Origin: Ottelia alismoides
Taxonomy: Eukaryota; Streptophyta; Magnoliopsida; Alismatales; Hydrocharitaceae
Assembly (NCBI GenBank): GCA_037367405.1
Contig: JAZKJV010003260.1
Span: 103,200 to 167,199 of the forward strand
Direction: 5' to 3'
Length of the DNA stretch: 64,000 bases
Below the pieces are notes generated by a model, which was not told where the DNA came from, did not search any database, and worked only from the letters and a program-made list of their open reading frames with translations. How positions within the stretch are numbered: the stretch's first letter is position 1; the number at the start of each line of letters is the position of its first letter. Shown here piece after piece: positions 45,927 through 56,998 of this stretch. The position numbers and the translations under genes were made by a program.

Positions 45927-46192
45927 CTAATCAATTGGGATCCAGTATATATCAATAATCTCTACATTGAATTAATCTTAATACAAAAGGAATCACATCC
46001 TATAAATAGATAGTAGAATTCAAGGAATTATTAACATTTTCCCCCTTAAATTGAAGTTTCTAATCAATTGGGATCCAGTATATATCAATAATCTCTACAT
46101 TGAATTAATCTTAATACAAAAAGTTTCACGTCCTATAATAGATAGTAGGATTCAAGGAATTATTAATATTTTCCCCCTTAAATTGAAGTTTT
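45927..46192. repeat. 133-bp tandem duplication with a PPT-like tract
   Basis: Two units (45927-46059 and 46060-46192) share CTAATCAATTGGGATCCAGT through TTTTCCCCCTTAAATTGAAG. On the minus strand each unit contains TTTAAGGGGGAAAATG, which looks like a copia polypurine tract followed by an LTR start, so this may be a duplicated PPT-LTR junction. Confidence 0.85.
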
Positions 46193-46378
46193 AGACAACA
46201 GAATATAAATTGCTAGACTCCGCCACCACTTTTCCCTCCATTGGGCTATGCCTCAACAATTACATTGACTGCATATTAGAAGTTGAAACCATTCCCATCG
46301 GTAAACTTCTCAACCTTCACGTTGCATGACATCATCTTCTCTTTGCTTCAAATGAACCTGATGGGTGTGATACCATTT

Positions 46379-47590
46379 TGTTGGAATGGAAGTCGGTACA
46401 TGATCTGTTAGGTTCATTTGAAGCAAGGAGGGTATGATTCCTTATGCATGGTCACACGTCGTTTGCTGTATGCTATGGTATGTACTAGGTATTGGTAATT
46501 TTGTTGGAGTTGTCGTCAAGTTTATCTCAAACTGAGGAAAAGAGCATTAAAATACAATTAAGTGAATTTTGAGATATCTCCTGGCACTAGAAATACATGT
46601 CTCTATTTTATAATAGAGAAGGCATTTCTTTTAGGTTGTAGGCTTTAATAAGGCAGATGATGTTAATGGTTGGTGGTTTATGTCCATCTACTTGATGACA
46701 TATGCAGATGATGTCGATTCATGACAATCAAGTTGTAGAAGTGTGTATCCTTGTCTACAACATAGGTGTAATTCATTGCAGCTACAGAAGCAAGTAAATA
46801 ACTGCCATGTATGAAAAAAATGTAAGGACTTAACCTTTGTTCAAGACAAGTATATCTTCTATTATGACAATCAGATTTGTGATTCATCTTGGTAAGAATT
46901 CTACTTTTCATGCAATGTCTAACACATCATTGTCAGACACTATTGGACATAGAATGTGCTAGAACAGAAGCAACTTGTGCTTAAGATCTACTAGACAAAA
47001 TCGATGGTGCTATGATGACAAAGTATTTGCAACTTGGAAAATTTGAGAGTGCTATTACGTTGCATGTTTTGAGCATTTCCCACATCATCAATGAGGGGAG
47101 GCTTTATCATGTGAATTCTCATTCTTGTGGAAACTCAATCCTCAATAGAACATTGCTTAGTCCTTATTGCGATGGGATCTAATGTGATAAGGAGGGAAAT
47201 CAAAGAGAGAACAGAGCAAGAATAGAATAAGTTGCTTATTGGCTTGTTTTGGAACATGGTAAGAGATTGGTACGCATCCAAAATTCCATATTTGTGGATT
47301 TTTATTGTTTCAAGGCATTAATGATCGTGATGATCATTAATGCCTCTCACGAGTTACAACTTTTGTTCATAATGCTTGATTTCGGTTGCAACCAAATCTG
47401 TAGTTTTTACCCTCATATTAGTGGTTTTCTATGTTAAATAAATTTCGTGCATATGTAATTGAACTTTTCTTATTTTTGAATTTTATCGATTTTCATAATT
47501 GTCATAGACTTGACATAGTAGGCATGATCTGCTTTTCAACGTGTACTTTTCTATGTTTCGATGTAGTATAGAGGGAATCCGTTCCCAACA
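46379..47590 (-). mobile_element. Copia 5' LTR (1212 bp) with primer-binding site
   Basis: On the minus strand the LTR begins TGTTGGGAACGGATTCC at 47590 and ends TTCCAACA at 46379, giving perfect TGTTGG/CCAACA ends. Three bases further on is TGGTATCACACC, a good match to the initiator-Met tRNA primer-binding site of copia elements (TGGTATCAGAGC). About 190 bp of leader follow, including a short frame reading CNVKVEKFTDGNGFNF that resembles a gag start, then a polypurine-like tract. No pol is present, so it is either a deletion derivative or a solo fragment. Confidence 0.6.
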
Positions 47591-47892
47591 CTACAATACC
47601 CCATGCTAGGTCTCAACACTCATAGCTCTAGATATTATGATTTTACATGGCTAATTACTTTGAGGAAACATTTTTCGGATATATGTATTTTTGTTTTATT
47701 CTTATAGCTAACACATGTAAAAGCCATTTTTGGAGTAAAGGAATTACTTATCTCTTGAGAAAAGGAGAAGAAAGAAATGCGAAAATGGTTAGCTCATGTT
47801 ATAATTTTCATAATAGATTGTTCATTTACACGTGGAAATCCAACAAGTGAGGAGTTGGTTAATTAACATTACGGGGCATCACGTAGGAAACC
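47591..47892. other. Intergenic DNA
   Basis: No gene or repeat recognised. The first bases are the outer flank of the copia LTR. Confidence 0.35.
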
Positions 47893-48344
47893 ACTGCAAC
47901 AAAAATACATAGAGGCAAAACTCTGATGACAGAACTTTGACTTGTGACAATAGATTAACATTGTCAGAAGCTCAGTAGCCATAATGTTATTGCAACAGAT
48001 AGTTTCACTGCGACTGATAATCTATTGCTACAAGTTTAACAGATTATCACTACAATAAATTGCTTCACTATATCATCTATTGTTGAATATATATTGACCC
48101 ACATTATTCATTGTTACATGACTTTTTATGCTTGAACAATATATTTTGCTTTATTATAGCAACACTATGTATAGCATTGCTTATTCATTGCTATTTTTCT
48201 AAAAAATTATATTTCTGGCTAATTTCTAGTATAAAAATCATTTACCAATCGATAATGTCTATTACTATATATTTAACAACAGATGGTGTAATAACATATT
48301 AAAATAAACGTCACAACAAAACCTAATTAGGTAATGTAGTTTAG
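47893..48344. mobile_element. Possible CACTA-type miniature element
   Basis: It begins CACTGCAACAAAAAT, close to a CACTA terminus, and TTTAGTG near 48338-48344 could be the other end. The interior has repeated ACAATAGATTAAC / AATCTATTGC words. No 3-bp duplication was confirmed. Confidence 0.35.
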
Positions 48345-48890
48345 TGTGATATGTGATGAATATTCGAGTATGAATGTTTGAGTGATGGAATTTTTTTGGC
48401 AAAGAGATATTGGATTGCGAGAGAATCTCGTCACCGAGACTTAGTTGCCCTGCTTTGTTGGAGTGAATATTCAATAACCATACTCACGACCTATGAACCC
48501 TAACTTAAGTTATCAGAATTCAACTCAAATTCTCACCTAACCTTGCCATATTTTTTCAATCTAAATCCATTCGTTGGATCACACTCACTCATCTTTCTTG
48601 GTGGGACATGACTCAGTATCTTCTCCATTAAGATACTGGTTGGTTGGAATTAAACATCGGATATAGATGTGTATATGCAATCGATGACCACCATGGAAAC
48701 ACGTGAATAAAAAAAACAACAACGAAATATAACGATGGTCGGTCACTTCTCGCAAGAAAGATCACTAAAAGAATGTACAACTCTCTCCGTTCTCTCGCTC
48801 TCTTCCTAACTCTTCTCTCCCACACCCCTTCTATATATATCCCAATTACAAACACCTGATCCTGTTCCTACAAAGATTCCATAAAAAATA
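48345..48890. other. LTR-like leader sequence on the minus strand
   Basis: Minus-strand text has GATATATATAGAAGGGGTG followed by AGAGAACGGAGAGAG, a TATA-plus-leader layout. No boundary was identified. Confidence 0.25.
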
Positions 48891-49436
48891 CAACTCAATA
48901 ACTATTAAGATTAGGATCCCAAGGATCCCAGTCCTTTTTAGGATTCCCGATCCGATTCACAAGATTATAATAAATGTCAGAAGCTTAAAACATACGCATT
49001 GGATATTTTTTTTCTCAAAACCTCAAAAATGTCGCCAATGTTATGCTGATGCAAACTCAGTATATAAAATTTCTCGGGTGGCTATTCTTTTACTAGTTAA
49101 GGAAGGTGGAGGGTTTGAATCCCGACATTTAAAGCGTGAGTCCACTTCTTTTATCACCAGACCAATAGAAAGGTTCCATGTGACTATTTACTAATTGGAA
49201 TAAGTTTAATTTGAAGTATTGTTTGCTCTCAGGACGGATGGTAAAAGAATGCAACCTTCCTACTTTTTGCTTACTGCAACACTCCTGATATAATCACATG
49301 GAAAGCTCATAAGAAGTGAGTGTGGATTATGTTGATGGCCATCGATTCAAGGAGTTGCTTTCCATTGTTATGTTGCTATCATGATCACTACAATTTTTGG
49401 TATAGAGAAGAGTATCAACCATCAAATTAACTGATA
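48891..49436. repeat. Dispersed duplication, left copy
   Basis: From AACTCAATAACTATTAAG to ATCAAATTAACT this segment matches 51444-52027 almost throughout, in the same orientation. It contains GGTTTGAATCCCGAC, a pol III B-box-like word, so a SINE may be included. It is not an LTR pair by its ends. Confidence 0.85.
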
Positions 49437-49598
49437 GTGAAAACTGATATGCAAATCCTAAATGGACTACTCTACCAATACAACTAACATCTAAACTATG
49501 ATGTCAAAGAGACAAGGTCATAACATTCGCATCAAACCATACCAACTATAACCGCACACAACAAGTGTTGTTTGTATGGTCAGTGATGCGAGTGCTAA

Positions 49599-49991
49599 TC
49601 AAACAAAATCTAGTTCTCTTTCATACGAAGTCATGAACGACATGTTTCCCAAACCTATGGTGGTGGTGAAGATTGCTGAGACATTAAGAGAGTTTCCAAA
49701 GCTCATTTTCTTAGAGCTCATGAACGACACAATTCCAACAACAAGCATGAGAACAATGTACCCGAAAGAACATAGAAATCGGATGCGCATGAAAAATGTT
49801 CCCACGACCTTCCTTTCAACACGTAGAATGATCAAGTTGCAAATATGAGTCAGCACTAAAACAGAACAAAGAACCACCACTGAGATAAAGAAACGTGTAC
49901 CGAAGCCCTTACGATTTATGTCACCATATCCAACGGTACTTAACACCATTATACTAAAGTACAACCCATTTATCAAGTAAGATATGCACAA
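49599..49991 (-). pseudogene. Two-pore K+ channel (TPK/KCO-like) fragment
   Basis: The minus-strand frame shows the first pore with a canonical filter (MVLSTVGYGDINRKGFGTR), two hydrophobic segments (ISVVVLCSVLVLTHICNLII and GYIVLMLVVGIVSFM), the linker RVERKVVGTFF, and a second pore reading FTTTIGLGNMSF. This order and spacing match plant tandem-pore vacuolar channels. The second filter has GLGN where the family has GYGD, and the frame ends eight residues later without the last helix or EF hands. There is no ATG at the start. It looks like a decayed exon caught between two copies of a repeat. Confidence 0.65.
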
Positions 49992-50628
49992 TTAAATGTC
50001 GATAACTGATGGTTCAGCTAAAACAAAGCCGTCATTGAATGACTACAAAATTTATTTCACTATAGTGGTATGATAAAAAAAGACGCACGCAGCAAAGCAG
50101 AAATTTTATCGATAAGTCTGGTCGACTGGTGTGCACGTATGCCATGTATGCTTTTTAAAAATAATATCAAAAATCAAACTGTGTAAAAAAGTTGTAAATA
50201 AAAATATTATAACTCATCTAAAGCACAATAAATTAAGTCTGTGTATAATCTTTTGTTTGTACGTTCACAACTTCCTCGAGTTCATCAAGAAAATAAAAAT
50301 AGAGGACTTCTCCATGCACACACAAATGTTTGAGAATAGTATTCCCAATCTTACGTATTATAGCTTACGTATTATAGTGACAATTTATTGCTCATCATAG
50401 ACAAAAAAGAAACACATAAGAAAAATCATGTTTTCCCAACCTTGAAATGCAGTCCTCACTTTGAAATACATGGCTTCATCAGGCAACGGAGAATAATATA
50501 AGATTGAAATGGGAAAAGATGAAACACGAGATGTTCTCCTTCACATTGGAATCGAGCAAAATCACAATCGAGTGCACCATTGATGAAAATATTATTCAAA
50601 TCGCAGTAAGAACAAAAGCCAAACATAT
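49992..50628. other. No recognised gene
   Basis: AT-rich DNA between the channel fragment and a copia LTR. The last few bases (50624-50628, CATAT) flank the LTR. Confidence 0.35.
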
Positions 50629-51214
50629 TGTTGTGGCAACGAAAGATTTATAGTGGATAATAAGCAAATTAGAGGGAGAAAATATGGATCAATGCATAAG
50701 GTAGAAGTTAAACTTAAAACTTCTTTTCACTAAGAACTTGAAACTTGCATACAAGACTTTAACTTTTACAAGAAGAGGACTACAATGTTTACAAGAAGAG
50801 AGAAAAAACTTACAATACTTAGAAGGAGGATGGTACTTGAGAGACTCTTATGGTAGTGGATGGGTAATGCTTGATGTTGTTGTGCTGAGGACCACTTGGT
50901 TTATATTTATAGATCATCCAAAAGGATGGAGATATTTTGGAAGAGGAATTTAGAATCATCTTCCATGCCTACCCTTTAAATGGAAATATCTAGATATTTT
51001 GATGAGAAGTAGAGAAATATCCAGATATTTTGTCTATCACTCTTACTTCTAGAATCTTCTTCCTAGTAATTATCTTTATGAAGCTTCTCTATATGTTGGT
51101 GGATGATATATGACCACATGTCTTCATATGGGTGGAAGATTGTAGGCACATGTGTATAAGGGTCCATTGCAATAATAATACTTCATGAACAAGTTACAAA
51201 TTATATTTTCAACA
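50629..51214 (-). mobile_element. Copia 3' LTR (586 bp), minus strand
   Basis: On the minus strand it begins TGTTGAAAATATAATTTG at 51214 and ends GCCACAACA at 50629, with matching TGTTG/CAACA ends. A polypurine tract TTAAGAGGGG precedes it directly. A TATA box (TATAAATATAAA) lies at 50900-50911, followed by a leader with TTTTCTCTCTTCTTG. No coding region follows on the element side, so the rest of the element is gone. Confidence 0.7.
50900..50911 (-). promoter_or_regulatory. TATA box of the copia LTR
   Basis: On the minus strand TATAAATATAAA sits about 305 bp from the LTR start, where the U3 promoter is expected. Confidence 0.5.
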
Positions 51215-51443
51215 CCCCTCTTAATTTATAATTTGCATTATTTACGAACAGTATTTTCTCCACTTTAATTGACGTCTTTTATCGTAGTATAAGTGGTGAA
51301 AATGGTTCAGCAAAGACCATAATTTCGAATATGTGGAAATTTATTTTATTTGGTATATACCAAGGTCGAACACAAGGACACGAACCTCTTCGTCTATTTA
51401 TCAAATTTTATTGATTAATTAATGAATGATTATTTTCTCATTT

Positions 51444-52027
51444 TAAAAAAGACAACTCAATAACTATTAAGATTAGGATCCCAAGGATCCTAGTCCTTTT
51501 TAAGATTCCCGATCCGATTCTTAAGATTATAATGAATGTCATCCGATTCTTAAGATTATAATGAATGTCAGAAGCTTAAAACATACAGAGTGGATAATTT
51601 TTTTCTCTAAACCTCAAAAATGTCGTCGGTGTTATATTGATGCAAACTAAGTACATAAAATTTCTCAGGTGGCTATTTTTTTTTACTAGTTAAGGAAGGT
51701 GGGGGGTCTCAATCCCGACCTTTAAAAGTGAACCAACTTCTTTTATCACCAGACCATTAGAAAGGTTCCAGGTGACTATTTGCTAATTGGAATAAGTAGA
51801 ATTTGAAGAACCGTTTGCTCTCAGGACGGATGATAAAAACTATGCGCGTTCCTACTTTTTGCTTATTGCAACACTCCTGAAATAATCATAGAAAGCTCAT
51901 AAGAAGTGGGTGTGGATTATGTTGATAGCCGTCGATTGAAGGATTTGCTTTCCATTGTTATGTCGCTATCAAGATCACTACAGTTTTTATACAGAGAAGA
52001 GTATCGATCATCAAATTAACTAATATC
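51444..52027. repeat. Dispersed duplication, right copy
   Basis: Same-orientation copy of 48891-49436. It has an extra 29-bp tandem duplication (ATCCGATTCTTAAGATTATA unit, two copies at about 51511-51569). Confidence 0.85.
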
Positions 52028-52534
52028 GAGCATATTCTCTTTGTTCTCATCACGAGAAAGCAGAAAGGTTGCACGCTTTTGCACCCTACGGATGAAGCAC
52101 ATACACCGTAACATCTCTTATCTTCCATTCTTTTCACGACCAGAAACATCATCATATATGCTTTCATGCTCAGGTGTCATTCATGAGCCCCACCTGAAAA
52201 TGCACACCTTCATACAGTGTAAGCTTTAATGCACATTATTATTCCATCTCAAAATCATGCCAATCTTCACGTATATTACAGCTTCCGGTCCAATTTGATA
52301 GCTGGAAGCTACAACATGTGTTCATACAGATGATGGTTGAGCTTGGAGTAGCTGACTAGAGCTCGGATTTATCGAGCTCAAGCTGGTCAAGCTTGAGCTA
52401 GCTCACAAGACAACAGCAAAACACTCCTATGACAACTATAATATAATGACGAAATTATCCAACACGGCAACAACCAAATATTTCTTTGCCAACAAGCATT
52501 TCATCGTGTCAAAGTTCATACTAAAATGATAAAT
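52028..52534. other. Intergenic DNA
   Basis: Between 52320 and 52410 words like GAGCTCGG, GAGCTCAAGC and AAGCTTGAGC recur, similar in character to 20.94-21.37 kb. No gene seen. Confidence 0.3.
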
Positions 52535-53093
52535 ATATATATGTCGGAATTAAGACCATGAATAATTTGAATATTCATTGACATATCTTCCGATGCTAAA
52601 GATATAACAAGGAATATTGTTCATTGTCAAATCATCCGTTGTATCTATAATTAACAACAAATGTCATATTCATTGTTAGAAGTTCACATAACAATGATTT
52701 TTCCATTGACTTATTCGTAAAATTCGTTGTTACAAGTTCACATAACAATGATTTTTCCATTGACTTATTCGTAAAATTGATAGTATTCGTTGCTAAATTT
52801 GCAACAATTAAAAAAACAACGAATAATTTTTTTCGTTATATGATTTGTTGTGGGAAATTCAACAACGAATACCATTAGTCATTAAGTGACTAATAATATT
52901 CGTTGTTATATATTTAACTATACGAAACTAATTTTGCAATAGATAATATCCTTCGTCATATGTTTAACATAAGAAGATTATTGTAATGAAATCTTCACAT
53001 TATTTCAAATTATTCGTTGCCATAGATAATATTCTTGCGGTGGACTCAAATTTTTATTGCAAGAATTCATTGTTAAATGAGTTTTTGTTAGTG
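52535..53093. mobile_element. CACTA miniature element, second copy, left end lost
   Basis: The right end TTTTTGTTAGTG is the complement of CACTAACAAAAA. Internal text TGAATAATTTGAATATTCATTG parallels TGAATAATTGGATATTCATTG in the element at 28932. A 45-bp block with CACATAACAATGATTTTTCC is duplicated in tandem at about 52685-52780. Confidence 0.65.
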
Positions 53094-53512
53094 GGAACTA
53101 ATTAGCCGACCGACTAAGATGCTGACTCACTTACCGACTAAGATGCTGATTCACTTGTGGGAACAAAAGTGCAATTGCAATGCTCTACAGGAGTACGATT
53201 GTAAAAATCCCGATAAAATAAACAAATAAAAATCCAAATCGAAGATATCCTTCTTACGTAGCTCTGCCAAAGATAAACAATTAAAACTCAAAACTGAAGA
53301 TAAAAGAGATGAAGTGCACAAAAATTAGCATCATTTCATTATTAACATAACAGAGTAAATATTTTCCTATAGGATATAGATACTTTTCATATGATTCCAA
53401 CAAAATCCGAGCTAAGCCACATGCAAAAAAAACATAAAGATAACTTCTAACAGCCAAAAAGATTTTACTAAAGGTAGAAAAGGAGGGAATTGCACCGCTG
53501 TCCCTGAATACC
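53094..53512. other. 3' flank of the small membrane protein gene
   Basis: Probable 3' UTR up to about 53280 on the minus strand. An extended frame into this region is not supported as coding. Confidence 0.4.
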
Positions 53513-53800
53513 TTAGCTCTTTCCCACCTTGCGGTCGCCGCTGTCCCTGCCTCCGGCGGGATACGATGATCCGCCGTATGATGCCTTGACGACGTCAGCC
53601 GGCTTGGTCCCGGGCTTCGAAGTGACGTAGAGCGCATAGTAAGTGACTGCGACGACGACGACGGTTCCGACTGCAAACATGGTGACGGGACGGGACGGGA
53701 GGCTCCGGCGCTGGTGGAGGACTTCCGTCGACTGCTGCCCCGGCGACGGCCGCGCTCCCTGTTTTCCGCCGGTGTCCTCACCGCTGCCGTTGTGCGACAT
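53513..53800 (-). CDS. Small single-span plant membrane protein, 95 aa
   Basis: The ATG at 53800 follows a leader with ACACAATTCCCATT. The protein has a polar, Gly/Gln/Arg-rich N-terminus (1-38), one membrane helix at about 39-60 (VTMFAVGTVVVVAVTYYALY), and a basic, Gly/Ser-rich tail containing TSKPGTKPADVVK. The TYYALYVTSKPGTKP region looks conserved and recalls small plant proteins of unknown function. A larger overlapping frame, reading through to 53281 in another phase, has no such pattern. Single exon, GC-rich, with a CACGTG box at about 53881-53886 upstream, a possible G-box promoter element. Function and membrane unknown. Confidence 0.65.
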   Translation of the reverse strand: MSHNGSGEDTGGKQGARPSPGQQSTEVLHQRRSLPSRPVTMFAVGTVVVVAVTYYALYVTSKPGTKPADVVKASYGGSSYPAGGRDSGDRKVGKS

Positions 53801-54355
53801 AATGGGAATTGTGTGAACTGATCGTTGGCCGGTGAGCGCAAACGGGAGGTTAAAGGGAACGGGGGTTGGCGGTTTCTGCCACGTGTACGTTCATGCAGGT
53901 TTAGTTCCATTTGTTATAGACACGTGTAATACCGCGAGGAATTTAAAAATCCCTTAAACTGTGTTGAATTTGCGCTTAGCCCTTAACTTTCTATGCACTT
54001 TTCAGTTTTTCCTGCGAGAGGAGGAAGAAAGCGGGGAAGAGGAAGGTGAGGGAAGAAATAAAGCACCTGTGTGCAAGTTTTCAAATATTTTATCTGGATA
54101 AATATCTAGTTAACACCGCAATTTTACAAAAGGACATAGGTGTAATTAACAAACTTTATAGGGCTATGCTGAATATGAAGTCTCCATGCATATTTTAAAT
54201 TGCTGTCAAATTGCCTCGCTATAGGTAACTGGTTAGGGAGAGAATTTACGGCACTTATGGAATGGTATCTGTGCATTATGATCTGCTGCTATTGAAAATG
54301 TAATTTATCTATTTGGCACATATCTCTATGTACCGATAATGTGGTTTGCATTCTC
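53801..54355. other. Promoter region of the 53.8 kb gene and intergenic DNA
   Basis: CACGTG at about 53881 is a possible G-box. Beyond 54000 the DNA is mixed, with no recognised gene. Confidence 0.4.
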
Positions 54356-54765
54356 CTATATGGCATCGGGTATGGCATCGGGTGACCGAGTATGTGATCC
54401 TATCAGTACGGATTTCCCAGCACCACCAATAAAAAGTAAAATAGAAATCAGAGTGATGGCATTAAATCTCATATTGCGAGAAATCCACGAATTTCTGGGG
54501 TCCCCCGCACAAGCAAAAATGGTGGAAAAGTCTACAGTTTGAAAGAGAGTAAAACGACCCGAAATCCCAGGAGCTAATCCAAAATCACCTACTCGATTGA
54601 CAGGCATAGCTTTTGTAGCTGCTTTATCTGCCTGAAGTCGTGTGAACCAGAAATGAATTAACAAATATGAAGCAAGACCTACTCCATCCCATCCCAGGAA
54701 TAATTGAAGAGAGTTATCTCCAGTCACCAACATTGGCATAAAAAAAGTAGAAATGGATAAATGAC
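54356..54765 (-). pseudogene. nad5: Mitochondrial nad5 fragment in nuclear DNA (NUMT)
   Basis: The minus-strand frame reads [57 protein letters not shown] and [16 protein letters not shown], the text of plant mitochondrial NADH dehydrogenase subunit 5, a proton-pumping subunit of complex I. It begins and ends in the middle of the gene. The end is altered: a 12-bp unit is duplicated (PDAIPDAI), and the true protein continues for several hundred residues. Changes such as SGR and GSHTRS suggest drift without selection. It is a transferred mitochondrial piece, not a working gene. Confidence 0.85.
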
Positions 54766-55440
54766 TCCTGTAACTTTATCACGACAAGCACGATCCTACA
54801 TAGGATTTGGCTGGAGCGATGTACTTCAAATATACACAATCAAGACCGGACCCCATTGTAACGATCAATAAAATAAGTGCTTCTCTAGCATGCACTAAAG
54901 AGCTTATGTCTAGTCCCCCAAGAGCCAATGCTCCTTCCACGTTGGATGCAGATAGATGTAATGTAGAGTTCACAATCTTGGTAGATGTTGCCTATATAAA
55001 TACCGTAATATCAACTGTAGCGGTTTGCTACATATCAAAAGGAGAGCTTGTCATTGCCAAATGTGTCACATTAAAGGCATCTCCATTCTTCGAGGCAGAG
55101 GGTCTATGTTCTAAAATTGAGAATTCAAAATGCCACTCCTTTCACAGAGCACTCATTGGTGGTCTGTTCGGATTGCAAAAAGGCAGTGGATACAACGAAT
55201 GGGCTACAAAACCTCATTGAAAAATGAAAAGGTTTTTCCAGCACATCTCCTCAGAACTGCAATTGTTCTCGTTGATGCGGATCCTTCAAGTGAATACAGA
55301 TGGTGTTAGGCATGCACACAATCTTGCAAAAACATGTCGTTATAACTCCATCTTTGGAGAATGGTCTGTACAGAATATAGAAGAAGTCATGTACTCAACA
55401 CTTCATGATCAATAAGACATGAGAATTCTACAGAAAAAGT
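54766..55440. other. Unassigned DNA next to the nad5 fragment
   Basis: A minus-strand frame at 54779-54973 (SNVEGALALGGLDISSLVHA, then REALILLIVTMGSGLDCVYL) joins the nad5 piece without a gap but is not nad5. Plus-strand frames at 54807-55220 and 55224-55415 show no motif. The region could be more mitochondrial DNA, a captured gene piece or chance. Confidence 0.3.
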
Positions 55441-55483
55441 CTCCCTGGATATTTGAAATATTGCATGTTCAAATGGATTTATA

Positions 55484-55517
55484 ACAACACCCCCCCCCCC
55501 CCCACACACACACACTA
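55484..55517. repeat. Poly-C run and (CA)n
   Basis: About 20 C residues followed by ACACACACACACACA. Confidence 0.9.
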
Positions 55518-55545
55518 GGGTGCATACCCACGCTTTGCGGTGAAA
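55515..55545 (-). mobile_element. Possible Helitron 3' end, minus strand
   Basis: Read on the minus strand, CCGCAAAGCGTGGG is followed by TATGCACCCTAG, resembling the hairpin-plus-CTAG 3' end of plant Helitrons. The stem is imperfect, and the element body to the right was not identified. Confidence 0.3.
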
Positions 55546-56390
55546 AAAAATTATTGTAAAATCCTAAAAGTATATATATATATAATCTGAAAAATAATTT
55601 TGAAACATGATGAGTGAAAATAGAACCTTAAGATACTAGATAAATTTTAAGGAATTAAAGAAGTTATATAACATAAAAGAAGAAATAATGAAAGATTTTG
55701 AAGAAATGGTTGGAACAAATGTATTTTAACTCATCTATTTACAAAACAATCCATAAACTTAAACTATTTATTGAACTTTTGAATATTTAATATTTAAATA
55801 TCGAATTTTATAATAATAAGTTAATTACGTATTATAGATGATTTCGAATATATTATCATATATAAATCATGAATTAATAAAATGTTATAACAAATAATAT
55901 TCATGCGATAGGATGTTCAAAATTAATTTATTCTGAATGATTCATTTGATATAAAAAAATCTGCTACTTAAAAATTATTACATATTAATGATGTCAGGAG
56001 TAGCTTTAAAAAATATATTTATCTGTTCAAAAATAATAGATTTAAAAGGAAATGATATATATTTTAAATTTTATAAATGATATAAATAATATATGCTTTT
56101 GCCTTTATTCAGTTAATATTAATTTATTTCTAAATTTAGAAAGAGGAAATAGGAGACATAAAATGTGAATTGATGGAGAGAAAAAGGGAGGGAGTGATAT
56201 GAAGAGAGAGATAGACAGAGAGAGAGAGAGAGAGGAGGGAGAATATGAAGAACGAGAAATAGAAAGAAGGAGTGGAGGGGGAAGAGTGGGGAGAGAGGGG
56301 TAGTGGGATGGGAGGAAGAGGAGGTGAAAATCACTATTAGTTAGGGATAGAGATTATTACTACGATATTAAATTATTCAATTGACCTTAT
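55546..56390. other. AT-rich then purine-rich intergenic DNA
   Basis: AT-rich to 56140, then about 180 bp of GA-rich sequence (56155-56335). Pro/Ser/Leu frames on the minus strand are compositional. Confidence 0.4.
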
Positions 56391-56790
56391 GTGTTAGGTT
56401 TTCTCTTGTGAAGATTTATTGGTGATATATATACGATCTGATCTCATCGATTCGACTTATTCTGGGATTCGTGAGCAACACTCAAGGTGAATATTTAAAG
56501 TACTAGTGTGCATTGGCTATTTCACATAACTCTCAACTTAAACCCAACCCTAGATCGATATATAAGAGGGTGATTGCAGTAGCCATTCATTGTATTCCAC
56601 ATGTAAATGAAAGAGCATAGTGTGAGCAATGAGTATACGTAAATTGTCGAATAGTAATTGCATATGAAGGCAAAGCGATATAGTACACCTCTTTCATTTC
56701 TATTTCTAGAGATACTAGAGTATGTGCATTAAGGATAAATATAAACCTATAAATAGACGACTTCTCGTTCTACTACAATGATTCTGATTC
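56391..56790 (+). mobile_element. Possible copia LTR starting TGTTAGGTTTTC
   Basis: The start TGTTAGGTTTTCTCTTGTG also occurs at about 26.84 kb. A TATA box (GATATATAAGAGGG at 56556) and poly(A)-signal-like text follow, but the right end was not found. Confidence 0.35.
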
Positions 56791-56893
56791 ATGCTTTTCT
56801 AGCTTAGATCACGTGCTAAAATGGTGCGTTGAGATAAATCTTGTTTTATCTTGAGAGAATAGTTATTTTATGTTAACTCATGGGATAGTCGTA

Positions 56894-56998
56894 GGTCACG
56901 TCGTCTCCAACAAAGACATGGAGGTGAACCCGACTAAGATGGACATCATAAAGAAGTTCAATCCCTCGATTTTGAAGCAATTGCGGACATATCCTTGA
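56894..56998 (+). pseudogene. Ty3/gypsy reverse transcriptase scrap
   Basis: A 34-residue frame reads GHVVSNKDMEVNPTKMDIIK then KFNPSILKQLRTYP, matching the region of gypsy RT just before the thumb (GHxVSxxGIEVDxAKV...L.PPTNVKxLRSFLG). It ends in a stop where the family continues FLGHAGFY, and no other pol sequence flanks it. Confidence 0.55.

Noticed and set aside
53281..53910. 209-codon minus-strand frame overlapping the small membrane protein gene
   Set aside because: Ser/Arg-rich without pattern; the 95-codon frame in another phase has an ATG, a membrane helix and a conserved-looking motif.
54807..55415. Plus-strand frames beside nad5 as a gene
   Set aside because: No domain; part overlaps the antisense of the minus-strand frame joined to nad5.
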